DNA of 64,000 nucleotides from Utricularia gibba. Its lineage: Eukaryota > Streptophyta > Magnoliopsida > Lamiales > Lentibulariaceae. Both the position numbers and the translations under genes were made by a program. A model generated the notes under the pieces. That model searched no databases. It worked only from the letters and a program-made list of their open reading frames with translations, and was not told the origin of the DNA. Positions 45,029-55,261 of this stretch are shown here, piece after piece (within the stretch, counting starts at the first letter, position 1; every line of letters begins with the position of its first letter). The stretch lies in assembly GCA_002189035.1 (NCBI GenBank), contig NEEC01000023.1, positions 310,001 through 374,000 of the forward strand. Direction: 5' to 3'.

Positions 45029-45721
45029 ATGATTAATCCTAAGAGACTGCACGCCGTTAATGAAAAATTCCAAATTTTGACGAATGGGTGGAAGCCATTT
45101 CCCTTTGTACCCAACAAGATAGTTGATTTCGACAAGCATGAGGTGCTTTTGAGGAAGTTGGGTTTGTGGAAGCGGCCTCGTGTCAGGATGTTCCATCTGG
45201 TGACTCGTTGGCGCTTATTGCGACCTTGATTTCAGATTGGGGGCTCCTGCATGAGGATACGTAGATAATGCTGAATGAAGTGAAGGGGTGTATGGAAATG
45301 ATAAATGGACACCCAGAGAAGGGTGATTGGGCTGGGTTGTTCTGGTTCATGGTTGAGAAGGAGTTGAAGCAAGGGGCTCAACTCAAGGATTGTTACAAGT
45401 TGCTTCTTATGCACTTTTTTTTAGCATCTCTGAGTGATGGAGCATGAACATAGGATGCCTCATCTCTTGATCACTGATACCAACAAGCGACTAAAAATTA
45501 TTGATTCATGGAACCATCAGCCTATGAATGCTGGAATGTGCATCAAGAACATTGAGCAATTGTGTAAAAGAACTAAGATGCTTTATGATGAAAAGGATCA
45601 GACTATTGCTGGAATGACCATGAACAAGAAATCATGTTATCTGAGCTTCAGAAACCAGACAGAGTGCTATGTTTTAAGGATAAAATCCCTTGAGAAGACG
45701 ATTTGTCTGCCTCCAACGTAA
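45029..45721 (+). pseudogene. Decayed copy of an uncharacterised plant gene
   Basis: Three reading frames in turn hold protein-like sequence without splice signals. 45029-45226 gives RLHAVNEKFQILTNGWKPFP and DFDKHEVLLRKLGLWKRP; about 45187-45415 in another frame gives GDSLALIATLISDWGLLHED, a stop, then GDWAGLFWFMVEKELKQG; 45434-45721 gives a polar segment (MPHLLITDTNKRLKIIDSWN). I recall a plant family of unknown function with the same order of LTNGWKPFPF, DKHE.LL..LGLW, LLHEDTW and DWAGL.WFMVEKELKQG, with more sequence between them. If right, this copy has a large internal deletion plus stops and frameshifts. The lack of introns would fit a processed copy, but intact members may also be intronless. 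Confidence 0.45.
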
Positions 45722-45820
45722 AATGAGAAGGGCTTCTTATTTGTGAAGGTTTACAGCAATGAATTTTTTGGTGATGTCCTTTGTTTCTTCAGGAGTGCTT
45801 ATGATCGATTGACTTTGTGC

Positions 45821-46979
45821 TTAGACAGCATTCGGGTTGTCATTATATTGAGTTGACTCCCGCTTCCCTTCCATGGCGGAGCAGTTAGTGTCAACGGCCA
45901 CCTTCGGTGGTGATGCCGGTGCAGTCTCCGTCAACATCTTGAGGTTTTGCTGGTAATAAACACGTCTCAGCCTCTCAATTTCAGCCCTGAGTGCTTCTTG
46001 ATGAGCTGAAAGTAGCAGTAAATAAGCATTCTAAGAGAAGGAACAAGACGGAATGAAGAGTTGAAGTGAATTAGTTACCATCTTTGAAGATTTTGTCATG
46101 AGCCAAAGCTGCAATTCTCTCCTTGAGAGCTGAGTTGTCAGCATTTAGTATCAGGCGCTGGTGGTCCAGGAAGGCTACTTGTGGAGACAACACTGAAACT
46201 TCAGCCTTCAGCATCACAATCGTACATCAATAAAATTCATGTTTGTTTCTTTCCATCAAAGCTTAATTCTCGGCAAGTATCTGCATCGTAATGTTGAGTT
46301 GCCATCATACCTGTAGGGATGAAACGCTGCGTTCGAGCTCCGATATGTACTGCAACTTCCTGACACGGGATCTCTGTGCAGATTGTCTGTTTGCCAATAT
46401 CCTGATCAAAGCATCCACCATCAGGAACAACACATGAAGGCTGGAAATACATGTAGACTCCATAGCACAGCAGCATAAGCAGTACCTTTTGATCCGTTTC
46501 GGATCGACGATTTTTTCAGTGCTGGTGGCTACTTCGGAAGCAATGGCCCCTTCGGATTTTGAAGAGGTGTGCACCTCCTCCTCATGCTCAGTTTTAGGCT
46601 GGTGAAGCTGCAATGTCCCAAGTGCTCCCCCCTGCTTCTCTTCATCGTTGATTCTGTTATGATCCGATGGCGATGAAAAAGGATTTGGAGCCGAGCAGTC
46701 GGCAATCATGTCAGTAAACGGCTCACCATTGATCCTCCCTGAGTCATGATCATTAATATCCTTGGCTTCCTCAGCTCCATCGCCATGTATGATGGAGTCC
46801 CTCCGGCGTTCATCCACCTCCATGAAAGCTATGGAATCACTCATGGAACGGCGGTGCGAGCATTGCCGGGTCGATGAAAAGCTGAAAAATTCGTCATCCC
46901 AATTGGGGCTCTGGTTGATCGGAACTGTTTCTTGAAATTCATGCCAATTCAGGGGAAACTTGGGAGGCAGCTGCGCCAT
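45821..46979 (-). CDS. bZIP transcription factor, group E (bZIP34/61-like)
   Basis: Four exons: 46979-46486, 46401-46311, 46205-46079, 46005-45821; 897 nt, 298 residues. Starts MAQLPPKFPLNWHEF. The basic region, split by the first intron, is DPKRIKR then ILANRQSAQRSRVRKLQYIS (N-x7-R), followed by heptad leucines through LERSVSSLQAEVSVLSPQVA and LDHQRLILNADNSALKERIA, then AHQEALRAEIERLRRVY. This long zipper with the AFLDHQRL..NADNSALK block matches Arabidopsis bZIP34/61, involved in pollen and vascular development. A stretch of Ser/acidic sequence precedes the basic region. The last exon ends in a polar tail. Intact. It converges on the pseudogene. Confidence 0.92.
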
Positions 46980-48958
46980 AAGGAATGAGAACTCAAGCAC
47001 TAGCTCCCGGAGAGTGTCTGGTATGATATACAATCAACAGCCCACATACAAAGATCCTGTTTTTAGATGAATGCAAGAGACAACAATGGGAGAGACCATG
47101 AATCACCATACAGGCACTTCATCTTCAATACTATTTATTTAAAAGAAAGCGCAATACACTGGAAACCGTCTCATGTTGACTGTGAAACATGGTAGGGTCA
47201 AAAGGAAAAGATGACTAAAAACAGCTATCAACAGCTGTTGGGAGCTTGAACTTGATCCAGATTCCCAGCTTCACTGTGCGTCATTTTAATTAGAATCAGA
47301 CACCATGTGCTGCTGGAGTCTCCAGCCTGAAAGTACTCATCAATTCTCTTGCCTACTTCAACCTTCTTTTTTTTTGCACCCTTATATTATTCGCTTTGGA
47401 TCAAGGATGACATCGACGCCACCTGCACTCGAGTGTCGCCCATTTCAAAATAACACCAGCTGAAGTTCGTTATTGCATTAAATTATTCGCTCACAAAGAA
47501 ACAGGGAATCAAAATTGGGAAAAAAAGTATCCTTTCCAAAGACACGCACATGATGGTGGGCTCATGGGGTGTGCTGATGAGTGAAGTATGAATCATACTG
47601 TTGTTGATTTTAAGGTGCAAGGGGTAAAGCAAAGTGCAGTTCAGGTACAAAAGACTTCATCTTGAAAGGTAAATTTATAATGAATCGAAGGAGTGGGTGA
47701 GCACCTGTGCTTGTTGGCCATGTGAACTGGGGCATCCCCTTTCTCCCCACATGTGGGCGCATCGCGTTCTCAATTCTGAACCCAGCAGACGACATGGCGA
47801 CAGGATAAATGTGGGTGAGCGCTTGTGAGAGTTTCGCAATTTGTGTCAATAGGGACAATCCATAGCCTTCTCACGGAAGATGTTCTGTTCCGCAGATGGA
47901 TACCCGGCGCTTCGATTTGGGGGAAGCAAGGAACACGTATAACGAATGCCTGTGCCAGAAATGGCCACCAAACGGCGATCAATTAGCATCATTAACCGAT
48001 GCAAAAACCCATCTTCTCACAGCACCAGACTTGGAAAAACCCTTTATCAAAAGGAGTGCCTCCATCTCCCTGGCTTTGAGATCCTCCTGTAAAACTGATA
48101 GCAGCGCCGAGACCTTCAATCTGTTGCCCGATCGCATGTATCCTCCTCCATATCCCCGGCTCATTCTTCCATGCCGTTTTGATCTTTCAATTGCCGCCAA
48201 AAACTACAGCGCGGAGGTTGAACGGAGCTTCGGGCTACTGGTTTGCTGTGATCGGGAGGGGCAAGTGAAAACAAATTTCAATTCTAAAAGTTTTTTTTTT
48301 TTTTTTGAATTTGAACTATTAATATTATTTTTACAGAAATAACAAATTAATAGTTATTCATTTCTACTTTTTTTTTGTGAAAATTCCAGAATTATTTTTC
48401 ATTTTTCTCCCACAAATATATTGATAACCTAATTGAAAATAAATTATTAAAAATTCAGTTTTTGGGATATTCATGATAGAAATTAAAAAAAAATTAAAAT
48501 GTATTTAGGAAAATAGACAATAATATCATTGTACGAAATCCAACATTGGTTGCTGTCATTTATTTAATACGATTGACAAGTAGAAGGCCCATGGCCACAT
48601 GACCATTTTGTGCCAAGTCTTGATGATGTAAAATGATTTGTTGATACAATTTGAAACAAAAACGTTATGATGATATCATAGTTGAAATAACGTAAAACCA
48701 AAACCGAAACCGAAACCGAAATGGAATACTAAAAATCGAGTATTTCGATTTGATATTTGGTTATTAAAGTTGGGCATTCTCGTGGTTAAATACTAATTAT
48801 CTTACTAATTGTAATTAACCTCAGTCTAAGTAGGTTTAGAGAATGTCTCATTCAATGTCTTAATTTTGGAGGATTCTTAATTTTGAAATTTAAAATATAA
48901 TTTTATTAATAAACTGTTTAAAAACTATGTGGTATCCCTTTTGAACTAGCCCAGCAAA
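46980..48958. other. Spacer between bZIP and fasciclin-like AGP
   Basis: About 2 kb. Base composition is normal from 47000 to 48250 and AT-rich after that. A 73-codon ORF (48200-47979, minus) and a 148-codon ORF (47896-48342, plus) overlap here; neither matches a family I know, so I do not call them. bZIP and AGP promoters should lie at the two ends. Confidence 0.45.
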
Positions 48959-49690
48959 ATGGGATCCCCATCGTGCCATGGCGTCCTCCTGTTCGTAGTC
49001 GCCGCCGTCCTGTTCTCGGCCTCCTTCTCGGATGCTTCCGCGCCGCCGCGCTTGTCGGAATCCATCAACATAACTGGGATTCTAGACCAGGCCGGCGGAT
49101 ATACCCAATTCATTCACCGCATGAACAGAATACAGGCCGCCGTAGAGATCGACAGCCCGTCAGAAGCATCCGTAGACGGAATCACGGTTTTCGCTCCCAC
49201 CGACGAGGCCTTCCAGGATCTTCCTGCCGGAACACTCGACACCCTGGTTTCCGAGGAGCAAACTAGGCTTGTACGGTACCACGTCTGCCCCAAATTCTAC
49301 ACCTTGCAAACCTTACGAACCGTGCGCAACCCGGTTAGGACCCTGGCCAGCGGCCAAGAAAACGGGGTTTTCGGGCTCGACGTCTCCTCAGACGGGGATC
49401 AAGTCAATGTATCAAGTGGTTTCGTGAATGCTGCCATCAGAAAAGTTGTGAGGGAAGACTTCCCCCTGGCGGTTTACCAAGTGGACGCAGTGCTCCTGCC
49501 TGTTGAGTTGTACGAAGCTCCTACTCCGGCCGTTTCGCCGTCGCCGTCACCGTCACCGTCGCCGTTACAGATACGCCGGCGTAGAAGAGGCACCAGCAGC
49601 GTGAACACTTCAGATTCGGCTGGTAAAATATGCACCGGACTCTTCCTTGGTGTTGCTTGCATGATGATCATTACTGCGTCGGTGTATTGA
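48959..49690 (+). CDS. FLA: Fasciclin-like arabinogalactan protein, single FAS1 domain, GPI type
   Basis: Cell-surface glycoprotein. Intronless, 243 residues. Signal peptide 1-26 (MGSPSCHGVLLFVVAAVLFS), one FAS1 domain about 35-180 with H1 GITVFAPTDEAFQDL, the YH motif (LVRYHVCPKFYTLQTL) and H2-like AVYQVDAVLLPVELY. A short Ser-Pro glycomodule (PTPAVSPSPSPSPSP) follows, then an unusual RRRRR run, then a hydrophobic tail (GLFLGVACMMIITASVY) expected to be replaced by a GPI anchor. The coding sequence is GC-rich against an AT-rich background. The stop codon lies in a 48-bp tandem duplication. The length of the AGP region is short compared with most FLAs. Confidence 0.92.
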   Translation: MGSPSCHGVLLFVVAAVLFSASFSDASAPPRLSESINITGILDQAGGYTQFIHRMNRIQAAVEIDSPSEASVDGITVFAPTDEAFQDLPAGTLDTLVSEEQTRLVRYHVCPKFYTLQTLRTVRNPVRTLASGQENGVFGLDVSSDGDQVNVSSGFVNAAIRKVVREDFPLAVYQVDAVLLPVELYEAPTPAVSPSPSPSPSPLQIRRRRRGTSSVNTSDSAGKICTGLFLGVACMMIITASVY

Positions 49691-49760
49691 ATCGAAAGAT
49701 CTACCGCTGAACTGATCATTACTGCGTCGGTGTATTGATGCAAAAGATCTACCGCTGAAC
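49665..49760 (+). repeat. 48-bp tandem duplication spanning the FLA stop codon
   Basis: Units 49665-49712 and 49713-49760 begin TGATCATTACTGCGTCGGTG and end CTACCGCTGAAC, with four mismatches in the middle. The first unit encodes the last residues and the stop; the second lies in the 3' UTR. Confidence 0.95.
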
Positions 49761-50014
49761 TTAATGCGCAGTTCAGTAATAAAATGCTGTGCTATCTTCT
49801 TTTATTTCTCAAGCTACAAAACAAATTCAGACGCCTGATGTATCAAAGAAGCCCTTCAAAGCCAGTTGTAAGAATCAGCGCCTACCATTCTCTTCTTCTA
49901 CCGCTGTCTGAACTCTGAACGTACGACTTTCTGCAAAACACATCAGATATGATGAGAAGAAACCATCTCTGAAAAATGGGTAGAAATCAATAAACGGAGG
50001 TTTGGCTCATGCAT

Positions 50015-50019
50015 CAGAT
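50015..50019 (+). repeat. Left target-site duplication (CAGAT) of the copia element
   Basis: CAGAT directly before the left LTR, matching CAGAT at 55534-55538 after the right LTR. Confidence 0.93.
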
Positions 50020-50423
50020 TGTTGATGCAACCTGAGAAGGAAATTACAAGCAAACTGCTCCAATCAAACAAATCAGAAGAATCAACTGCAAACCACATTG
50101 ATGAAGAAGAAAATCCAATAGGAAATCTACAGATATGCAACGGCTAGAAACGGAATTAATGCAAAGGCCATCCATACACGTCTCTAACGGTCCAAAAAAA
50201 AAAAAAAAAAAAAAAAAAGCATATGAATTTCCCTATAAGTAACGAGCTCTTCGCTGTAACTTGTTGTAACTCAATTCTTCAAAATTGAAGAAAAGAAAAA
50301 CTCACTTTCATACCTGTTTACACTCTCTTCATACATATTGTATTTTTACATCAAAGTTGCATCTACCCAGCAAGCAACGTGAATACACAGTCAAGAAATT
50401 GAAGAATTGTTCTATGTTCTTTA
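50020..50423 (+). repeat. Left LTR
   Basis: 404 bp, begins TGTTGATGCAACCTG and ends TGTTCTTTA, so the ends are TG...TA instead of the usual TG...CA. Contains a 25-bp poly(A) tract (about 50194-50218) and a TATA-like CTATAAGTA at 50233 that could serve as promoter. Confidence 0.95.
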
Positions 50424-50440
50424 TGGTGAACCCGACGTGA
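50424..50440 (+). other. Primer-binding site, probably for tRNA-Trp
   Basis: TGGTGAACCCGACGTGA directly abuts the LTR. Its complement reads TCACGTCGGGTTCACCA, which matches the 3' end of plant tRNA-Trp as I recall it. Most plant copia elements instead use a fragment of initiator tRNA-Met. Confidence 0.65.
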
Positions 50441-50530
50441 AGCCATTTCTATACACGCTCTGCTTCTGGTTCCCTGCTGTTTCAAGTGCTATATCTTGTA
50501 TATCGTTTTCTTGTTTTCTTTCTCGATAAC

Positions 50531-51514
50531 ATGGCAGCCCAGACTTCTGCTCCACCAGTCTTCAATGGCAAAGATCCAAGTGAGTTTCGAGCGTGGTCTA
50601 GAAAAATGACAGACTACTTTGATGAGCTTGATCTAGCAGATTACTTCACCACAGAGTCTCCTCTAGAAACAAGCGAAGAGGCTTGGACAAGCTACAAAAA
50701 AATTGAAAAAAGGGTACGTGGTATTCTAAATCAGGCTGTCACCCACGAAGCATATGAACATATCTTGGAATGCAAGACTCCTAAGGAGGCATGGAAAGTA
50801 CTAGAAGATGCTTATATAGGGACCGCTGAAAGCAAAGCTGTTCAAGTTGCAGACATATGGCGCACACTAAACCATCAAAAGGTAAGTTCACCTGACTCTC
50901 TTAATCAATTCACTGACCTTATTGCTGCAGGTGTGCGTAAAATGCGATTATTAGGGTCCAAGCCTGACGAAGATAGACTCAAGGATATCATTATCCATGC
51001 GCTGCCCCCTTGTTATGAATCAGCAGTGAACTCCCTTCAGATCCACGGCCTGGAAAAACTGTCTCATGCTGAAGTCCTTCAAAAATTGAGGCGAGTAGAG
51101 ATTAAAACACACATGCAACCATATGAAGAAAAGGCATTCTTAGCAAAATCTGTATACAAGGCACCAAGCCAAAGAGTAACAAACTCCCAAATGGAAAAAC
51201 CGAGTGCGGTTTTGGGCAAACCAGGAACATATGTACCTGGGTCACATCCTCCATGTCTTCACTGCAAGCAACAGAATCACATCTCAGACGACTGCTATTG
51301 GCATCCAGAAAAATTATGCCGCTTCTGTCAAGAAAAGGGCCATCTTGAAAGAGTCTGCCCAATAAAAAGAGAAATCATGCAACAAATGCTCCAACAGAGA
51401 CAGATGGGATCTAAAGGAGGCATCAATGTGAAACTCTCTTCTGACTTCTCTACAACAGCCAAAAATGATGTATCTCAACACACAATAAATGAGAAAGACA
51501 CCGTTGATATCTAA
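50531..51514 (+). CDS. gag: Copia gag (capsid/nucleocapsid)
   Basis: 327 residues from MAAQTSAPPVFNGKDPSEFR. The capsid-like UBN2-type region has YFTTESPLETSEEAWTSYKK and LECKTPKEAWKVLEDAYIG. The C-terminal part has two zinc knuckles of C-x2-C-x4-H-x4-C type (CLHCKQQNHISDDC and CRFCQEKGHLERVC). The ORF ends with UAA at 51512-51514; pol continues in the same frame directly after it. The in-frame GTG upstream (50486) is not needed. Confidence 0.93.
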   Translation: MAAQTSAPPVFNGKDPSEFRAWSRKMTDYFDELDLADYFTTESPLETSEEAWTSYKKIEKRVRGILNQAVTHEAYEHILECKTPKEAWKVLEDAYIGTAESKAVQVADIWRTLNHQKVSSPDSLNQFTDLIAAGVRKMRLLGSKPDEDRLKDIIIHALPPCYESAVNSLQIHGLEKLSHAEVLQKLRRVEIKTHMQPYEEKAFLAKSVYKAPSQRVTNSQMEKPSAVLGKPGTYVPGSHPPCLHCKQQNHISDDCYWHPEKLCRFCQEKGHLERVCPIKREIMQQMLQQRQMGSKGGINVKLSSDFSTTAKNDVSQHTINEKDTVDI

Positions 51515-54500
51515 TCTTTATGCCGAACCACATTATTCTCTGCATTAACGGACGTACAGAACTGGGTATGGCTTTTGGACAGTGGGAGTACAAACCACAT
51601 TGCCAATAACAAACAACTCTTCATCAGTTACGAAAAAACTCTTACAGAAATAGAAATCGCTAATGGAACTCACATTATGGCCATTGGAAGAGGCAACATT
51701 AAACTGGAAACTGCAACTCATTATATTCTTCTCAAGGATGTTCTGCATGTACCGGCTGCCTCCCACAACTTACTGAGCCTTGGCCAGCTAGTTAAAAGAG
51801 GTTGTGATATTAACTTCTGTGATAATACGTGTCATATCAGTAGCTCTGCAGGAGAGAAAATTCTGAGTATCTCTATGATGAATAAGATCTTCCCTATTAA
51901 CTTTCTCAAGGAAACAGGAAATATTGTCACTATGGCCTTATCCGCCCAAGCAAAGGAAAACATGATCTTGTGGCATCGAAGATTTGGACACCACAATCAG
52001 ATGTCTCTGTACAAAACACAACAAAGGGAACTACTTACTGGGATTCCAACACTAGAACAAGATGGAGATTGCTGCAAAATCTGTCAGCTTGGAAAGATGT
52101 CTCGACCATCATTTTCACAGAGCATATGGACAGCACAACAGCCACTAGAAGTGATCTGTTCAGACGTTTGTGGGCCTATTACACCATCTACTCAAGCTGG
52201 GAACCGATACTTTGTATTATTTATAGATGAATTCTCGAAGTATGCCTGGGTTTATTTCCTAAAATCACGAACAGAAGTCAGCAAATGCTTCATGGATTTC
52301 AAAGCATTGGTTGAGAATCAAAGTGGGAAAAGGATTAAGGCATTGAGATCTGATAATGGTGGTGAATACATACCGCATGAACTCCAAAAATACTGCCAAG
52401 AGCATGGAATTGAACAGCAATTTACTGCTCCTTATACCCCTCAGCAAAACGGTATCTGCGAAAGACGCAACAGAACAATCATGGACATGTCACGCTGCCT
52501 ATTATTGGAAGGAAACCTACCAAAATTCTTCTGGGGAGAAGCTGTCCATACAGCCGTTTACTTGCTCAACAGATTGCCTACACGAGGAACAAAAGAGTAC
52601 AAAACGCCATATGAACTATGGAAGAACCGAGTTCCATCGGTTGATCACTTAAGGGTATTCGGTTGTATATGTTTTACACAGACTCCACACCAACTCCGCA
52701 CAAAGTTAGACAACAAAAGCAAGATGGGAATATTTGTTGGATATGCAACACAGTCCAAAGCCTATAGAGTCTGGCTACCGGAATATAAGAAGATCATCAT
52801 TAGTAGAGATATAGTCTTTAATGAAAGAAAAGCATGGAAGTGGAATCAAGAAAGTTGGAACACCGAAACCTCAAACGTAACAGACTTGAGTTTCCTATTT
52901 CCATTACTACCAGCTGTCCCAACTGATATGATTACAACAAATGAGGATATGTCAGTCAGAGAGGAAATAACAGAGCCATCACAAACATGCTCAGAAGAAA
53001 TAGACATTGACTCACAAACCGATGCCTTTAGCCCCTCTCTTGAAGCTAATCAAAACTTACTACCAGAGGATAACCGTGAGCTCAATGACCTATCCGATTC
53101 AATACAAGCAGAGACTGACAACTCCCTGCTTCCTGTAAGTTTGCTTCAGAATCCTACAGAAATAGAAATAGATCATCTATCCACCAACGCAACAAAACAA
53201 AGGTTGGAACAAAATCAGGAAAGGTGGATAGAAAATAGAGAACCTACTGAAAGAATCCACGCAATACCTGATGAAAGTATGCACAAAGATCAATTTGTAG
53301 AAAAGGAAAGCATCTCTGAAAGACCTCTAGGAGAACAAGGATCACTGGAAACTCAAGAAATCACGCCCACAGACGCAAACCAGCCTAAAATAACTGAAAG
53401 CTTGGAGTCTATTATTATTAAAACTCGAAGTGGGAGAACCTCAAAATCACCCCTATGGATGAAAGATTATGCCGAAATGTCAATTTGCAGTGCACCTGAA
53501 AGTATAGAGGCACCGCTTGAGCCAACTTCAATTGAAACGGCACTACAAGATCCACAATGGAGAAAAGCAATGGAATTAGAACTCCAAACTATTGAGAAGT
53601 ATAAGACATGGACCCTGGTAGAGAGAAAAGAAAACATGAGAGTAATTGGTGTTAAATGGGTACTACGCACCAAGCTCAATCCAGATGGCAGCGTCAACAA
53701 ACTCAAGGCAAGATTGGTAGCTAAGGGCTTTAAACAGAGAGCTGGAATTGATTACCAAGACACATTTGCGCCAGTAGCACGACTTGATACAATCAAGCTA
53801 TTGTTGGCTTTAGCAGCATGCAAAAGATGGGATGTCTATCACCTTGATATCAAGTCTGCATTTCTAAATGGTCCACTAAATGAAGAAGTTTATATAGAAC
53901 AACCATCAGGATTTGTGATTAAAGGGCAAGAAAACAAGGTCTATCTACTTCACAAAGCTTTATACGGATTAAAACAAGCACCAAGAGCATGGTATTCTAA
54001 GATTGACCTCTACTTCACTCAGCATGGTTATGTGCGAAGTGAAAACGACAACACTCTATATATCCTGAATGTTCAAGCAGGACAAGTAATTATTTCCTTA
54101 TACGTGGATGATATCCTCATGACAGGAAATAATCCAACTCTAGTGGGAAGCGAAAAACAAGCTCTAAAAAAACACTTTGAGCTAACAGATTTGGGACTAA
54201 TGACCTATTTTCTAGGTCTTGAAATCATCCAGAGCTCTACATCTATTATTCTATCACAAAGGAAATATATTCAGGATTTAATCAAGAAACATGAATATAG
54301 CTACTCTAGATTTTCTGCTGTACCTATCACACCGGATATGAAGAAGCAATTCTATCATACACAAGAAGAGTTCGTAGATGTTACAACTTACAGGGGAATA
54401 ATTGGTTCTCTATTGTATCTCACTGCAACACGGCCAGACATAACTTATGCAGTGAATCTACTCTCTCAATTCATGGTGCAACCTCGAAAACCACATCTTG

Positions 54501-55261
54501 ATGCTGCAAAACGAGTTTTGAAATATTTAAATCATACATCAAATCTGGGACTAATCTACACAAAAGGTACGAACCCTTATCTTCAAATATATTCAGACAG
54601 TGATTTTGCAGGAGATGGTCACGATCTCAAGTCAACCTCCGGATATGTATTCTCGCTGGGTGGATCACCATTTGCCTGGAACAGCAAAAAGCAAACTGTC
54701 ATTGCTCAATCCTCTAGTGAGGCTGAGTACATGGCAGCAGCAGCTGCTGCAAACCATTTGATGTGGATACGCAAACTACTAACTGATCTGGGAATTCATA
54801 TAGAGAAGCCTACCGTGATGAACATCGATAATAAATCTGCAATTTCTATGGGAAACAACCCCAGTCTCTTTGGAAGAACAAAACATATCCAGATAAAATT
54901 TCATGTACTGAGACACTATGTTCGTGAGAAGATGATTAAACTCAAGTTTATACAATCAGAGAGACAGCTTGCAGATATACTCACCAAATTGATGTTTCCT
55001 CAGCAATTCTGCTATCTTCGTGACAAGCTCAACTTGAAGAAAATTGAAGAATCAGAAACCACTATGGTACATGATATGCAACAATCAGTGAAACCGGAGT
55101 CAAGAAACTCTAAATTGCCTTCTCACAGGGGAATGTTGATGCAACCTGAGAAGGAAATTACAAGCAAACTGCTCCAATCAAACAAATCAGAAGAATCAAC
55201 TGCAAACCACATTGATGAAGAAGAAAATCCAAGAGGAAATCTACAGATATGCAACGGCTAG
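51515..55261 (+). CDS. pol: Copia pol: protease, integrase, reverse transcriptase, RNase H
   Basis: Open from the gag stop to 55261, about 1248 codons in the gag frame with no natural ATG at its head, so expression needs readthrough of the UAA or internal initiation. In order: protease VWLLDSGSTNHIAN; GAG-pre-integrase HHCC-type LWHRRFGHHNQ...CKICQLGK; integrase core with SDVCGPIT, RSDNGGEYI and NGICERRNR (D-D-E); a variable linker; reverse transcriptase WVLRTKLNPDGSVNKLKARL, DIKSAFLNGPLNEEVYIEQP, LYVDDILMTG (Y-V-D-D); RNase H YSDSDFAGD, SSSEAEYMA, DNKSAI. The last 42 codons lie inside the right LTR. No internal stops. Confidence 0.95.
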   Translation, partial: SLCRTTLFSALTDVQNWVWLLDSGSTNHIANNKQLFISYEKTLTEIEIANGTHIMAIGRGNIKLETATHYILLKDVLHVPAASHNLLSLGQLVKRGCDINFCDNTCHISSSAGEKILSISMMNKIFPINFLKETGNIVTMALSAQAKENMILWHRRFGHHNQMSLYKTQQRELLTGIPTLEQDGDCCKICQLGKMSRPSFSQSIWTAQQPLEVICSDVCGPITPSTQAGNRYFVLFIDEFSKYAWVYFLKSRTEVSKCFMDFKALVENQSGKRIKALRSDNGGEYIPHELQKYCQEHGIEQQFTAPYTPQQNGICERRNRTIMDMSRCLLLEGNLPKFFWGEAVHTAVYLLNRLPTRGTKEYKTPYELWKNRVPSVDHLRVFGCICFTQTPHQLRTKLDNKSKMGIFVGYATQSKAYRVWLPEYKKIIISRDIVFNERKAWKWNQESWNTETSNVTDLSFLFPLLPAVPTDMITTNEDMSVREEITEPSQTCSEEIDIDSQTDAFSPSLEANQNLLPEDNRELNDLSDSIQAETDNSLLPVSLLQNPTEIEIDHLSTNATKQRLEQNQERWIENREPTERIHAIPDESMHKDQFVEKESISERPLGEQGSLETQEITPTDANQPKITESLESIIIKTRSGRTSKSPLWMKDYAEMSICSAPESIEAPLEPTSIETALQDPQWRKAMELELQTIEKYKTWTLVERKENMRVIGVKWVLRTKLNPDGSVNKLKARLVAKGFKQRAGIDYQDTFAPVARLDTIKLLLALAACKRWDVYHLDIKSAFLNGPLNEEVYIEQPSGFVIKGQENKVYLLHKALYGLKQAPRAWYSKIDLYFTQHGYVRSENDNTLYILNVQAGQVIISLYVDDILMTGNNPTLVGSEKQALKKHFELTDLGLMTYFLGLEIIQSSTSIILSQRKYIQDLIKKHEYSYSRFSAVPITPDMKKQFYHTQEEFVDVTTYRGIIGSLLYLTATRPDITYAVNLLSQFMVQPRKPHLDAAKRVLKYLNHTSNLGLIYTKGTNPYLQIYSDSDFAGDGHDLKSTSGYVFSLGGSPFAWNSKKQTVIAQSSSEAEYMAAAAAANHLMWIRKLLTDLGIHIEKPTVMNIDNKSAISMGNNPSLFGRTKHIQIKFHVLRHYVREKMIKLKFIQSERQLADILTKLMFPQQFCYLRDKLNLKKIEESETTMVHDMQQSVKPESRNSKLPSHRGMLMQPEKEITSKLLQSNKSEESTANHIDEEENPRGNLQICNG
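55124..55133 (+). other. Polypurine tract
   Basis: CACAGGGGAA immediately before the right LTR, the expected primer for plus-strand synthesis. Short but correctly placed. Confidence 0.7.

Noticed and set aside
47896-48342. Overlapping 148-codon (+) and 73-codon (-) ORFs between the bZIP and FLA genes
   Set aside because: Neither shows a known domain, signal peptide or codon pattern clearly above chance; they overlap each other.
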